From assembly GCA_021848385.1 (NCBI GenBank), contig JAJZUQ010000002.1, positions 88,571-152,570 of the forward strand: a stretch of DNA of 64,000 nucleotides, given 5' to 3'. The DNA comes from Deltaproteobacteria bacterium. Its GTDB lineage: Bacteria > Desulfobacterota > Desulfuromonadia > Geobacterales > Geobacteraceae. Shown here piece after piece: positions 55,510 through 64,000 of the stretch. The notes under the pieces were generated by a model. It did not search any database. It worked only from the letters and a program-made list of their open reading frames with translations, and was not told the DNA's origin. The translations under genes and the position numbers were made by a program. How positions within the stretch are numbered: the stretch's first letter is position 1; every line of letters starts with the position of its first letter.

Positions 55510-56265
55510 TTACCTGTTTTCCCCCGCCCGCTCGCGCAGCCAGCCGTACCACTCATCCATCCCCTCCCCGCTCCGGCTTGAGACCTCGAAGATAGTGATG
55601 TCCGGGTTGACCCGGCGGGCCATCTCCCGACACCTCGCCACATCGAAATCCACGTGGGGAAGAAGATCCACCTTGTTGAGGAGCATTATGTCGGCGGCAT
55701 GGAACATTTGTGGGTACTTGAGCGGCTTGTCCTCCCCCTCGGTGACGGAGAGCACCACGACCTTGTGATGCTCACCCAGGTCGAAGGAAGCGGGACAGAC
55801 CAGGTTCCCCACATTCTCGATGAAGAGGATGTCCAGGCTGGCAAGATCGAAATATTCGGCGGCATGACCGACCATGTGGGCATCCAGGTGGCAACCGGCG
55901 CCGGTATTGATCTGCTGCACCGGAACACCGGCCGCCGCGATGCGTCGGGCATCGTTGTCAGTCTGCTGGTCCCCCTCAATGACGGCGCTACGAAGGTCCC
56001 CTTTAAGATCCCGCAGGGTCCGCTCCAGGATGGTGGTCTTGCCGGAACCGGGAGAGCTGACCAGGTTCAGAACGAACACCCCCCCTGCCGCAAAGCGCTG
56101 CCGATTCCCCTCGGCAAAGCGACGGTTCTTGGCCAGCAGATCGGTCTCTACCGTTATGCGGGTGCCGGCTCCGGGCCGTGACTCCCCCTCGTGATGGTGA
56201 TGATGGCCATCCCCATGGTCGTGGTCATGATGTTCGTCGGTGCTGCAGCCGCACGTGATACACAT
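55510..56265 (-). CDS. hypB: Hydrogenase nickel incorporation GTPase HypB
   Basis: MCITCGCS, His-rich HDHDHGDGHHHHHEG, VSSPGSGKTTIL, ENVGNLVCPASFDLGEH. Confidence 0.97.
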   Translation of the reverse strand: MCITCGCSTDEHHDHDHGDGHHHHHEGESRPGAGTRITVETDLLAKNRRFAEGNRQRFAAGGVFVLNLVSSPGSGKTTILERTLRDLKGDLRSAVIEGDQQTDNDARRIAAAGVPVQQINTGAGCHLDAHMVGHAAEYFDLASLDILFIENVGNLVCPASFDLGEHHKVVVLSVTEGEDKPLKYPQMFHAADIMLLNKVDLLPHVDFDVARCREMARRVNPDITIFEVSSRSGEGMDEWYGWLRERAGENR

Positions 56266-56268
56266 ACG

Positions 56269-56601
56269 TTACTCTACCTCCAGTTCTTTGACCCGCAGTT
56301 CCTCTCCGGAGATGGCGGCATGGCTGAAACCGCCACAGGACGGACAAGGGTCGAAATAGGTGTCGAGATGGAACTCAGCCCCGCAGTCGTGACACACTCC
56401 ACGGGACGGAATCCGCTCAATGACGAGGCGCGCCCCTTCCAGCAAGGTTCCCCGACTGCAGGCATCGAAACAGAACTCGACGGCATCGGGGACAACACCG
56501 GAGAGCTCGCCGATCTCCAGGACCACGACGGTAACCCGCTTCCCCTCCCCATGCTGGAGACAGATATCAATAATGCTCTGGGTCAGGGAAAGTTCGTGCA
56601 A
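56269..56601 (-). CDS. hypA: Hydrogenase nickel incorporation protein HypA
   Basis: MHELSLTQSIIDICLQ, CHDCGAEF...CPSCGGF zinc motif. Confidence 0.96.
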   Translation of the reverse strand: MHELSLTQSIIDICLQHGEGKRVTVVVLEIGELSGVVPDAVEFCFDACSRGTLLEGARLVIERIPSRGVCHDCGAEFHLDTYFDPCPSCGGFSHAAISGEELRVKELEVE

Positions 56602-56846
56602 CAGACCTCCTGGTGGGCGGAAAAGTCGTCAGACCGCCTTTCACCGTTCATACTAGCAAATCCATTCCAAGAAGAAAAGTTGTATACGCTTGAGGCCCGG
56701 GCCGAGCGAATTCACTACGGGGAGTAACTCCTTGTTTTCGCCCACACCGCTGGTGTATAATTCACCGGTTGTCGTTACTGGGGCAGAACACGAAAGACCG
56801 CCAACTGCCGGGACATTATCCCGCACCGGCACGGGAAAAGGACGCT

Positions 56847-58268
56847 ATGAAGCTCAATACCAAACTGGTGATCATCATGATGTCGCTCCTGGTCATCGCC
56901 ATCCTGACCCTCTTCATGATGAACCAGTACAGCCAGAACGACCTGGTTCACGAGATCCAGGAAAGCTCCACCGAGGTTTCCAAGGCAATCCAGCTCTCCG
57001 TGGAAGACCTCACCTCTGCGACAGAAGGCCAGTCGTCCCGCCTGACGGAATACCTGAAGGGCGCCCGGGACAAGGGTATCAATGAAATCAACATTATCGA
57101 CAACGAGGGGGAGATCATCAACTCTTCCGATCCGACAAAGGTCGGCAAAAAACGTGAGATCAAGAAACTGGAAAAGGGACTCAAGGCTTCCCCCCTGAGG
57201 GGAAGCGCCGGAACCTCTTCGATGCGCCCCTACAATCTGGTGGTGCCGGTTATCGTCGGCGACGAGCAGCTCGGTTACGTCCAGATCAACCTCCTCCTCG
57301 ACAACATCGGCAACATCCAGCATGCAAATTTCATCCGCCGGCTCATTGCCACGTCGCTCGTTTTCATGCTCGGCATATTCCTCACCTTTTACCTCGCCCG
57401 GCGCTATACCCGCCCGATCCATCGCCTGGCGGAGAACGTCAAGCTCGTTTCAGCCGGCGACCTGTCGGTAACCTTCCCGGTGGAGACCGGCGACGAAATC
57501 GGCGACCTGGCAGAAAGTTTCAACGAGATGGTGGCAAAACTTCGCGAGAAGGAAGCCCTGGAAAAGCGGCTCTACGAGGCGGAGCACCTCTCCAAGGTCG
57601 GACAACTGGCCTCCGGCATCGCCCACGAGATACGCAACCCCCTGAACTACATCAGTCTCGCCATCGACCATCTGAAGAGCGAGATACTGCCCGAGTGCAC
57701 GGAGCAGCATCGAACAGAACTGGAAGACCTGACCAACAAGATCAAGGAAGAGGTCCGCCGGGCAAACTACATGGTGCTTAACTTCATGAATTACGGACGC
57801 CCTCTCAAACTCCGCATTACCAGCTTTGCCTACCCGGAACTGGTGGCGAAGGCACTGCCGCTCCTGAAGGACAAACTCGACGAACAAAAAATCCGGATTG
57901 TGCCGGACATGCCCGGCAACCTCCCTCCCATCCAGGCAGACCAGGAATTGCTGCGCAACTGCCTGTTCAATTTCATCACCAATGCGGCCCAGGCCATGCC
58001 CGATGGAGGTGATATCACCCTGGGGGCGAGCTATGACGGTGAAAACAACTGTTTCCGCCTCACCTGCACCGATCAGGGAAAGGGAATCGAACCAGACGAA
58101 CTGGACAAGATATTCCAGCCCTACTTTACCACGAAAGAGGCCGGAATCGGCCTGGGACTTGCCATAACGGAACGGATCATCAAAGAACACGGTGGTGAAA
58201 TCACCCTGGCAAGCACCTTGGGAAAAGGGACCACCTTCACGATGGTCCTGCCGCAGAAAGTAAGGTAG
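56847..58268 (+). CDS. Membrane sensor histidine kinase (HAMP)
   Basis: Two TM, HAMP, LASGIAHEIRNPLNYISLAIDHL, DQGKGIEPDELDKIF, IGLGLAITERII. Confidence 0.95.
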   Translation: MKLNTKLVIIMMSLLVIAILTLFMMNQYSQNDLVHEIQESSTEVSKAIQLSVEDLTSATEGQSSRLTEYLKGARDKGINEINIIDNEGEIINSSDPTKVGKKREIKKLEKGLKASPLRGSAGTSSMRPYNLVVPVIVGDEQLGYVQINLLLDNIGNIQHANFIRRLIATSLVFMLGIFLTFYLARRYTRPIHRLAENVKLVSAGDLSVTFPVETGDEIGDLAESFNEMVAKLREKEALEKRLYEAEHLSKVGQLASGIAHEIRNPLNYISLAIDHLKSEILPECTEQHRTELEDLTNKIKEEVRRANYMVLNFMNYGRPLKLRITSFAYPELVAKALPLLKDKLDEQKIRIVPDMPGNLPPIQADQELLRNCLFNFITNAAQAMPDGGDITLGASYDGENNCFRLTCTDQGKGIEPDELDKIFQPYFTTKEAGIGLGLAITERIIKEHGGEITLASTLGKGTTFTMVLPQKVR

Positions 58269-58330
58269 AGGTAGAGGTAGAGGTAGAGGTAGAGGTAGAG
58301 GTAGAGGTAGAGGTAGAGGTAGAGGTAGAG
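58265..58330 (+). repeat. Hexanucleotide microsatellite (GTAGAG)x11
   Basis: Eleven uninterrupted GTAGAG units counted directly; the first contains the kinase stop codon. Confidence 0.97.
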
Positions 58331-58463
58331 AAAAGGCTATCTCTGAACTCTCGATATTCAACAAAAAAACAGGCACGGTAACAGGTACAGGCCGGGGAAA
58401 TACGAATCTAGCGTTTCCCCTTTACCTCTTCCTCTACCTTTTCCTGTCTCCAAAGGAGACGCC

Positions 58464-59828
58464 ATGGCGGGCAAAATACTGGTAGTGGACGATGAAAAGG
58501 GGCAGCGGGAGATCCTCCAGACGATCCTCAGTCGGGAAGGGTACCGGGTCACAGCCGTTCCTGGTGGAAAGGAGGCCCTGGCCTGGCTTGAGGAAGAGGA
58601 ATTCGACCTCCTGCTAACCGATCTGAAGATGCAGGGAATGTCCGGCATGGAACTCATGGAGCAGGCGCTGGCGGCCAACCCCCGGCAGTGCGTCGTGATC
58701 ATGACCGCCCACGGCACGGTTGACTCCGCGGTAGAGGCGATGAAGAAGGGTGCCTTCGACTACATGGAGAAACCGATCGAGCGGGAAGACCTTCTCCTGA
58801 CGCTGAAAAGGGCCTTCGAGCATATCGGACTTGTCCGGGAAAACTTGTCGCTCCACCGAAAGCTGGCGGAGACCATGACGATCCCCAATATAATCGGCGA
58901 ACATCCGAAGATCAAAGAAGTATTTCGCATCATCAACAAGATCGCCCCAACCGTTTCCACGGTTCTTGTCTACGGGGAGTCGGGGACCGGCAAGGAGCTG
59001 GTGGCCCGTGCGATCCACGACGGCAGCCTTCGCAAGGACAAACCGTTCTTCGCCATCAACTGCGCCGCCATTCCCGACACCCTCATCGAATCTGAGCTGT
59101 TCGGCCATGAAAAGGGCTCCTTCACCGGAGCCGGCAGCCGGGAAATCGGAATATTCGAGGCAGCCGACGGCGGGACCGTCTTCCTCGACGAGATCGGCGA
59201 GATGAATGTGGGGATGCAGGCCAAACTTCTCCGCACCATCCAGGAGAAGGAAATTCGCCGGGTGGGAGGGAAAATCAACGTCCCGGTGGACGTGCGGATC
59301 ATTTCCGCCACCAACAAGGACCTTGAAGCGGAGATCCGTCGAGGTAATTTCCGGGAAGACCTTTTCTACCGCTTAAACGTCATCCGCATCAGTCTCCCCC
59401 CTCTCCGTGAGCGGGGGAGCGATATAGCTGCCCTGGCCGATTTCTTCGTCCGCAAATACAGTTCCGCAGCGGGTCTCCCGCTCAAGGGCATCTCAAAACC
59501 GGCGCTGAAACTTCTCCTCAACTACGGCTGGCCCGGCAACGTCCGCCAGTTGGAATCGGTCATCGAGCGAGGGGTGTTGATGGCAGAAAGTGACTACATC
59601 GAACCGGAAGACCTCCCCGCCGAGATCCACGAGGAAGGGACGGCAACAGCCCGCCTCCCCTTCGAATTCCCCGTCGAAGGGATATCCATCGAGAGCCTGG
59701 AAAGGGAGCTCATCGTCAAGGCAATGGACCGGGCCGGATGGGTCATCAGCAAGGCCGCCCCTCTTCTCGGCATGAGCTACAAAACCCTCCAGTACCGCCT
59801 GGAAAAATTCGGCATCGAAAAACCATAG
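58464..59828 (+). CDS. Sigma54-dependent response regulator, NtrC family
   Basis: REC VDDEKGQREIL / LLLTDLKMQG, GESGTGKELVARAIH, ELFGHEKGSFTGA, GWPGNVRQLES. Confidence 0.96.
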   Translation: MAGKILVVDDEKGQREILQTILSREGYRVTAVPGGKEALAWLEEEEFDLLLTDLKMQGMSGMELMEQALAANPRQCVVIMTAHGTVDSAVEAMKKGAFDYMEKPIEREDLLLTLKRAFEHIGLVRENLSLHRKLAETMTIPNIIGEHPKIKEVFRIINKIAPTVSTVLVYGESGTGKELVARAIHDGSLRKDKPFFAINCAAIPDTLIESELFGHEKGSFTGAGSREIGIFEAADGGTVFLDEIGEMNVGMQAKLLRTIQEKEIRRVGGKINVPVDVRIISATNKDLEAEIRRGNFREDLFYRLNVIRISLPPLRERGSDIAALADFFVRKYSSAAGLPLKGISKPALKLLLNYGWPGNVRQLESVIERGVLMAESDYIEPEDLPAEIHEEGTATARLPFEFPVEGISIESLERELIVKAMDRAGWVISKAAPLLGMSYKTLQYRLEKFGIEKP

Positions 59829-59979
59829 TTTCCCCGTACTTGTGAACGGTACTCCATCTGATATCATGGATAAGCCGTTCACCCGCATCGTTACCCGAAG
59901 ACGCAGCATGTTGCCACTCCACGTGGTGCGTTGCACAAACCCTGTTCATCCCGATTTCGCTCGACGAAGGAGTAGTCCC

Positions 59980-62544
59980 ATGGATTTCAACAAAATGCTT
60001 CACCGCTTCACGGTGGTCCCCTCCCTGCCGGAGGAACTGGCGGCGCTGCATCGGATCGCCTACAACATCTGCTGGACCTGGGAGCCTGAAGCGATCGAAC
60101 TCTTCAAACGTCTCGACCAGGAACTCTGGAAAGAGACCCGCCACAACCCGGTGGAGATGCTCGGCATCCTTCAGCAGGCAACCCTGGAAAATCTCAAGCA
60201 CGATGACGGATTCATGTCCCACCTGGCGCGGGTCGAGGAAAAAATCAACGACTACCTCTCCGCAAGGAGCTGGTTCGACAGGTTGTACAAGGGGGGAAAA
60301 GGGGTGCAGTTTGCCTATTTCTCCATGGAATTCGGCATCCACGAATCACTCCCCATCTACTCCGGTGGACTCGGCATCCTGGCAGGCGACCATCTGAAAT
60401 CGGCCAGCGACCTGGGGATACCCCTCTGCGGCGTCGGCCTCCTGTACCGGCAGGGTTATTTCCGCCAGTACCTTAACATCGAGGGTTGGCAGCAGGAGTA
60501 TTACCCGGAAAACGACTTCTACAATCTCCCCCTCCACCAGGAACGGGACAAGGAGGGGAATCCCGTCAGTTTCGACCTGGATCTGGCGGGGCGGCGGGTG
60601 CGGGTTCACGTCTGGCGGGTCCAGGTCGGGCGGGTTCCCCTCTACCTCCTGGATACCAACCTGGACGATAACGCCCCGGAAGACAGGGAAATCACTACCC
60701 GGCTCTACGGCGGCGACCAGGACATGCGCATTCGCCAGGAAATTCTCCTCGGTATCGGCGGGATACGGGCACTGCGTGCCATCGGTATCGATCCCCAGGT
60801 CTGCCACATGAACGAGGGGCATGCCGCCTTCCTCGCTCTGGAGCGTATCAGGATCATCATGGAAGAAAATAAACTCAGATTCAGCGAAGCACGGGAAGCG
60901 GTCAAATCAGGCAACATCTTCACCACCCATACGCCGGTGGAAGCAGGCATCGATCATTTCCCGGCGGACCTGCTGGAAAAATACCTGGGACGCTATTACC
61001 GGAGCATGGGACTCTCCCGCGAGGAATTTCTCGGTCTCGGCCGGCAGAACCCCAGGAATCCCGGTGAGAGCTTCTGCATGGCCGTGCTGGCCCTCAAACT
61101 GGCCGACTTCAGCAACGGCGTGAGCGAGCTCCACGGTGAGGTCTCCCGTAAGATGTGGAAGAACGTCTGGCCCGAACTCCCGGAAGAGCAGCTCCCCCTC
61201 TCCTCCGTCACCAACGGCGTCCATATGAAGACATGGATCGCAACGGAAAAGGCAGGCCTCCTCATCCGCTACCTGGGAACACGCTGGCTGGAAGACTCCA
61301 CCGACCACAACCTGTGGCGCAAGGTTAACCGCATCCCCGATGCCGAGCTGTGGCGGACCCACAGCCGCTGCCGCGAAAAACTTGTTGATTTCTCCCGTCG
61401 CCGGCTCAAGGAACAGCTCACCAAGGTGGGCGCGACAGCCAAAGAGATCGTCGTGGCCGACGAAGTCTTCGACCCCGGCATCCTTACCATCGGCTTCGCC
61501 CGCCGCTTCGCCACTTACAAGCGCGGGACTTTGCTGCTGCGCGACCTGGACCGGCTTGAGCGGCTGCTCAACGACCCGGCCCGACCGGTACAGATCATCT
61601 TTGCCGGCAAGGCCCACCCTGCTGATCACCAGGGGAAGGAACTGATCAGGGAAATCGTCCAGCTCTCCCACCAGGAGCGGTTCCGGCACCGTATCGTCTT
61701 CATTGAGGACTATGACATGGCCGTGGCCCGTCACATGGTACAGGGTGTCGATGTCTGGCTGAATACCCCGCGTCGTCCCATGGAGGCCAGCGGCACGAGC
61801 GGCATGAAAGTCGCCTTCAACGGCGGGCTCAACATGAGCATCCTCGACGGCTGGTGGTGCGAAGGTTACAAAGGTAACAACGGCTGGGCCATCGGCAGTG
61901 GCGAAGTCTACGACGACATTGAGTACCAGAACGAAGTGGAAAGCCGTGCCATGTACGACCTCCTGGAAAAAGAGGTCGTACCGCTCTTCTACGACCGGGG
62001 GGCCGACGGCATACCCCGTGGCTGGACCGCCTGCATGAAGGCATCCCTCCAAACACTCTGCCCGGTTTTTTCCACCGACCGCATGGTATGCGAATATACT
62101 GACCGCTTTTACCTCGCCGCCAGGAAACAGTCGCAACTCCTTGGCAACAGCGAATTTGAGCTCTCCATCGACCTTGCGGCCTGGAAGGAGAAGATCCATC
62201 GCAACTGGCATCAAGTCAGGATTGACGGAGTTGAAGCGGACGGGGGACGGGAAGTGTCCGTCGGCGACCGCATCAATGTCAGTGCAACCATCTGCTGCGG
62301 CGAAATTCCCATCGAAGAGGTGTCGGTTGATGCCTACTTCGGTGTCCTCGATTCCCGCGGCGCCATTGTCGGAGGGGAATTGATCTCGCTGGAAACGGCA
62401 ACCGCCTTGGGGGACGGGAACTACCAGTTAAGCGGCGAGATGGAGTGCCGGTTCTGCGGCCGCCACGGCTTTCTGGTCCGGGTCATGCCGAAACACCCCG
62501 TACTCGGGGCAACATACGAACCGGGGCTTCTTGTCTGGGGATAA
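59980..62544 (+). CDS. glgP: Alpha-glucan phosphorylase family protein
   Basis: YFSMEFGIHESLPIYSGGLGILAGDHLKSASDLG, HMNEGHAAFLALERI, RRPMEASGTSGMKVAFNGGLNMSILDGWW. Confidence 0.95.
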   Translation: MDFNKMLHRFTVVPSLPEELAALHRIAYNICWTWEPEAIELFKRLDQELWKETRHNPVEMLGILQQATLENLKHDDGFMSHLARVEEKINDYLSARSWFDRLYKGGKGVQFAYFSMEFGIHESLPIYSGGLGILAGDHLKSASDLGIPLCGVGLLYRQGYFRQYLNIEGWQQEYYPENDFYNLPLHQERDKEGNPVSFDLDLAGRRVRVHVWRVQVGRVPLYLLDTNLDDNAPEDREITTRLYGGDQDMRIRQEILLGIGGIRALRAIGIDPQVCHMNEGHAAFLALERIRIIMEENKLRFSEAREAVKSGNIFTTHTPVEAGIDHFPADLLEKYLGRYYRSMGLSREEFLGLGRQNPRNPGESFCMAVLALKLADFSNGVSELHGEVSRKMWKNVWPELPEEQLPLSSVTNGVHMKTWIATEKAGLLIRYLGTRWLEDSTDHNLWRKVNRIPDAELWRTHSRCREKLVDFSRRRLKEQLTKVGATAKEIVVADEVFDPGILTIGFARRFATYKRGTLLLRDLDRLERLLNDPARPVQIIFAGKAHPADHQGKELIREIVQLSHQERFRHRIVFIEDYDMAVARHMVQGVDVWLNTPRRPMEASGTSGMKVAFNGGLNMSILDGWWCEGYKGNNGWAIGSGEVYDDIEYQNEVESRAMYDLLEKEVVPLFYDRGADGIPRGWTACMKASLQTLCPVFSTDRMVCEYTDRFYLAARKQSQLLGNSEFELSIDLAAWKEKIHRNWHQVRIDGVEADGGREVSVGDRINVSATICCGEIPIEEVSVDAYFGVLDSRGAIVGGELISLETATALGDGNYQLSGEMECRFCGRHGFLVRVMPKHPVLGATYEPGLLVWG

Positions 62545-62670
62545 CCCGTTTCCAAAATCCGGCCACCTCCCCACGCGGTTTCAGGCATATCTCAGGTTTT
62601 GGTTGAACTGAACGGGGAAAAGGGGTATTATTTCAACTCTTTTACCCTGTGATATCCGAGAGATGGCCCA

Positions 62671-63921
62671 ATGTGCAGTAATTCCACACTACGTATGATC
62701 CTGTTTGTTCTGCTTGCGGGACTTTCGGCCTGCACCAGCATGGTTCCCCGCAAGGACCTCCCCTATCCCCTGACCAACCAGGAATCGGGCGACCCGGTAA
62801 AGGTGGTCAGCATTCCCCTCCCGGTCATCGCTTCAAGCCCCAACGAGGGGGTCACCTCCGGTGCTCTGACCGCCTTCCTCATTCACGACAAACATGACGA
62901 AATCAATACTCTCCTGGCCCCCCAGGTAAACTACAATACCAACTTCGGCACCACCGCCACCCTCTATGGCGCCTTCTATCCCACTCCGGACCTGTTCTGG
63001 GAGGTCAACCTCGCCAAATCGTCCAAGGTCAACGATGATGTGGAAGTACGCTTTCGCGACACAACCCTTCTCAACCACGAACTGGAACTGAACGGCTACG
63101 TTTTCTACTTCACCGACGGGTCGGCCCGCTTCTTCGGCTTTCAGTCCAACAGCACCAAGCAGGGAGAGACCAACTATGCCGACCAGGAGTTCGGCTTCAA
63201 CGTAAGCGCCGGGTACAAGTTTGGCAAACATTACCAGCTTGTTTTCGGTGAGCGCCTCAAAGGTGACAACATCATGAGGGGTGCCTTTTCCTCCATACCC
63301 TTCATCCGTGACCGTTACTCCGTACAGGACGTTCCCGGCATCGACGGCTTCACCGTCCACGCTCAGCGACTTGCCTTGGTCTACAGCACCCTCAACTCGT
63401 CCAATATGCCAACCTTTGGCGGTTACTCAAAGATATCGGTTGAAAACAGCTCAAAACTCCTCGGCAGCACTGCCGAATATCGCCACTATGAAGTGGAGGC
63501 CAAGGGGTTCATCCCTCTCGACAATGCACGCTATGTCAGCGCCTTCCGCCTCGCTTACAACCAGACTCTCGGCAACAGTGTCCCCTTTCTGGAACGAAGT
63601 ATCCTGGGGGGAGAAACTACTCTGCGGGGATACGGCCGCAACCGCTTCATCGACAACAGTTATCTTCTCCTCAATCTTGAGGAGCGGATCCGTCTGTTCC
63701 GCTGGGAGGTCTTCAACGTCGATGCCGATTGGGAGGTTGCCCCCTTCGTCGACCTGGGATCGGTCATGAAGTCACTCGCCCAGTTCAGATCCAGCAGCTT
63801 CGAATTCAACCCCGGTGTCGGCGTCCGGGCGGTTGTCCGCCCCAATCTTATCGGCCGGGTCGATGTAGGATTCGGAAAAGACGGACCCGCCGTGTTCGTC
63901 GGCCTCGGCTATCCGTTCTGA
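62671..63921 (+). CDS. BamA/TamA-family (surface antigen D15) outer membrane protein
   Basis: Lipoprotein-like signal LLAGLSAC; GGETTLRGYGRNRFIDNSYLLLNLEERI; C-terminal VFVGLGYPF. Confidence 0.85.
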   Translation: MCSNSTLRMILFVLLAGLSACTSMVPRKDLPYPLTNQESGDPVKVVSIPLPVIASSPNEGVTSGALTAFLIHDKHDEINTLLAPQVNYNTNFGTTATLYGAFYPTPDLFWEVNLAKSSKVNDDVEVRFRDTTLLNHELELNGYVFYFTDGSARFFGFQSNSTKQGETNYADQEFGFNVSAGYKFGKHYQLVFGERLKGDNIMRGAFSSIPFIRDRYSVQDVPGIDGFTVHAQRLALVYSTLNSSNMPTFGGYSKISVENSSKLLGSTAEYRHYEVEAKGFIPLDNARYVSAFRLAYNQTLGNSVPFLERSILGGETTLRGYGRNRFIDNSYLLLNLEERIRLFRWEVFNVDADWEVAPFVDLGSVMKSLAQFRSSSFEFNPGVGVRAVVRPNLIGRVDVGFGKDGPAVFVGLGYPF

Positions 63922-63947
63922 CATACGGTACAGCACAAGGGGGTACC

Positions 63948-64000
63948 ATGGAAAAAACAACTTGGTCTGTCCCGGACCTGTTGCAACTCTCCGGCGGGTA
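63948..64000 (+). CDS. 5' end of a CDS truncated by the window edge, product unknown
   Basis: ATG after aagggggt SD; MEKTTWSVPDLLQLSGGY... Confidence 0.5.
   Translation, partial: MEKTTWSVPDLLQLSGG

Noticed and set aside
50357-56601. hyp genes as a novel hydrogenase locus
   Set aside because: Standard NiFe maturation set; no structural subunits within the window.
58265-58330. Repeat array as CRISPR
   Set aside because: Uninterrupted 6-bp units without spacers and no cas genes in the window.
57450-58376. 308-aa antisense ORF with LPLPLPLPLPLP N-terminus
   Set aside because: Product of the GTAGAG microsatellite read on the opposite strand over a clear kinase gene; no independent support.
60907-62214. 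435-aa antisense ORF over the glucan phosphorylase
   Set aside because: Shadow ORF; no RBS or family motif.

Overview
A 64 kb chromosomal window with no visible prophage, integrative element or CRISPR array. Gene content and protein style look like a Geobacter/Geotalea-type deltaproteobacterium (inference). From left to right it contains: a type II secretion operon (3' end of gspE, then gspF to gspN); a large chemoreceptor and a two-component cluster (two single-domain receivers, an NtrC-type regulator, a PAS kinase, and a receiver-DHp protein with no ATPase domain); a polar amino-acid ABC transporter; an M48 protease; an RhlE-type helicase; a Cys-motif PAS kinase; tRNA-Glu and tRNA-Lys; purA; hisZ; a porin preceded by a structured leader; a methylmalonyl-CoA/propionyl-CoA carboxylase block with an XRE-cupin regulator; glycolate oxidase glcD/glcF; a LarA-like racemase; hppA; glgA; the hydrogenase maturation genes hypE, D, C, F, B, A; a kinase/NtrC pair; an alpha-glucan phosphorylase; and a BamA/TamA-like outer membrane protein. 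The most interesting unexplained signals are: (1) three ~118-121 bp intercistronic palindromes (glcD/glcF, and two in tandem at hypF/hypC) that share a core but whose hairpin arms covary between copies; (2) a 5' leader upstream of the porin with a consensus sigma70-like promoter, a 35-aa Cys-containing ORF and a terminator-like hairpin whose 5' arm encodes the last codons of that ORF; (3) a REC-DHp protein lacking HATPase next to a kinase and an NtrC regulator; (4) 11 perfect GTAGAG repeats overlapping a kinase stop codon, with a related degenerate repeat at the hypB stop; (5) several MITE-like or palindromic repeat families inside operons. All homology calls come from reading the sequence; no database search was run.
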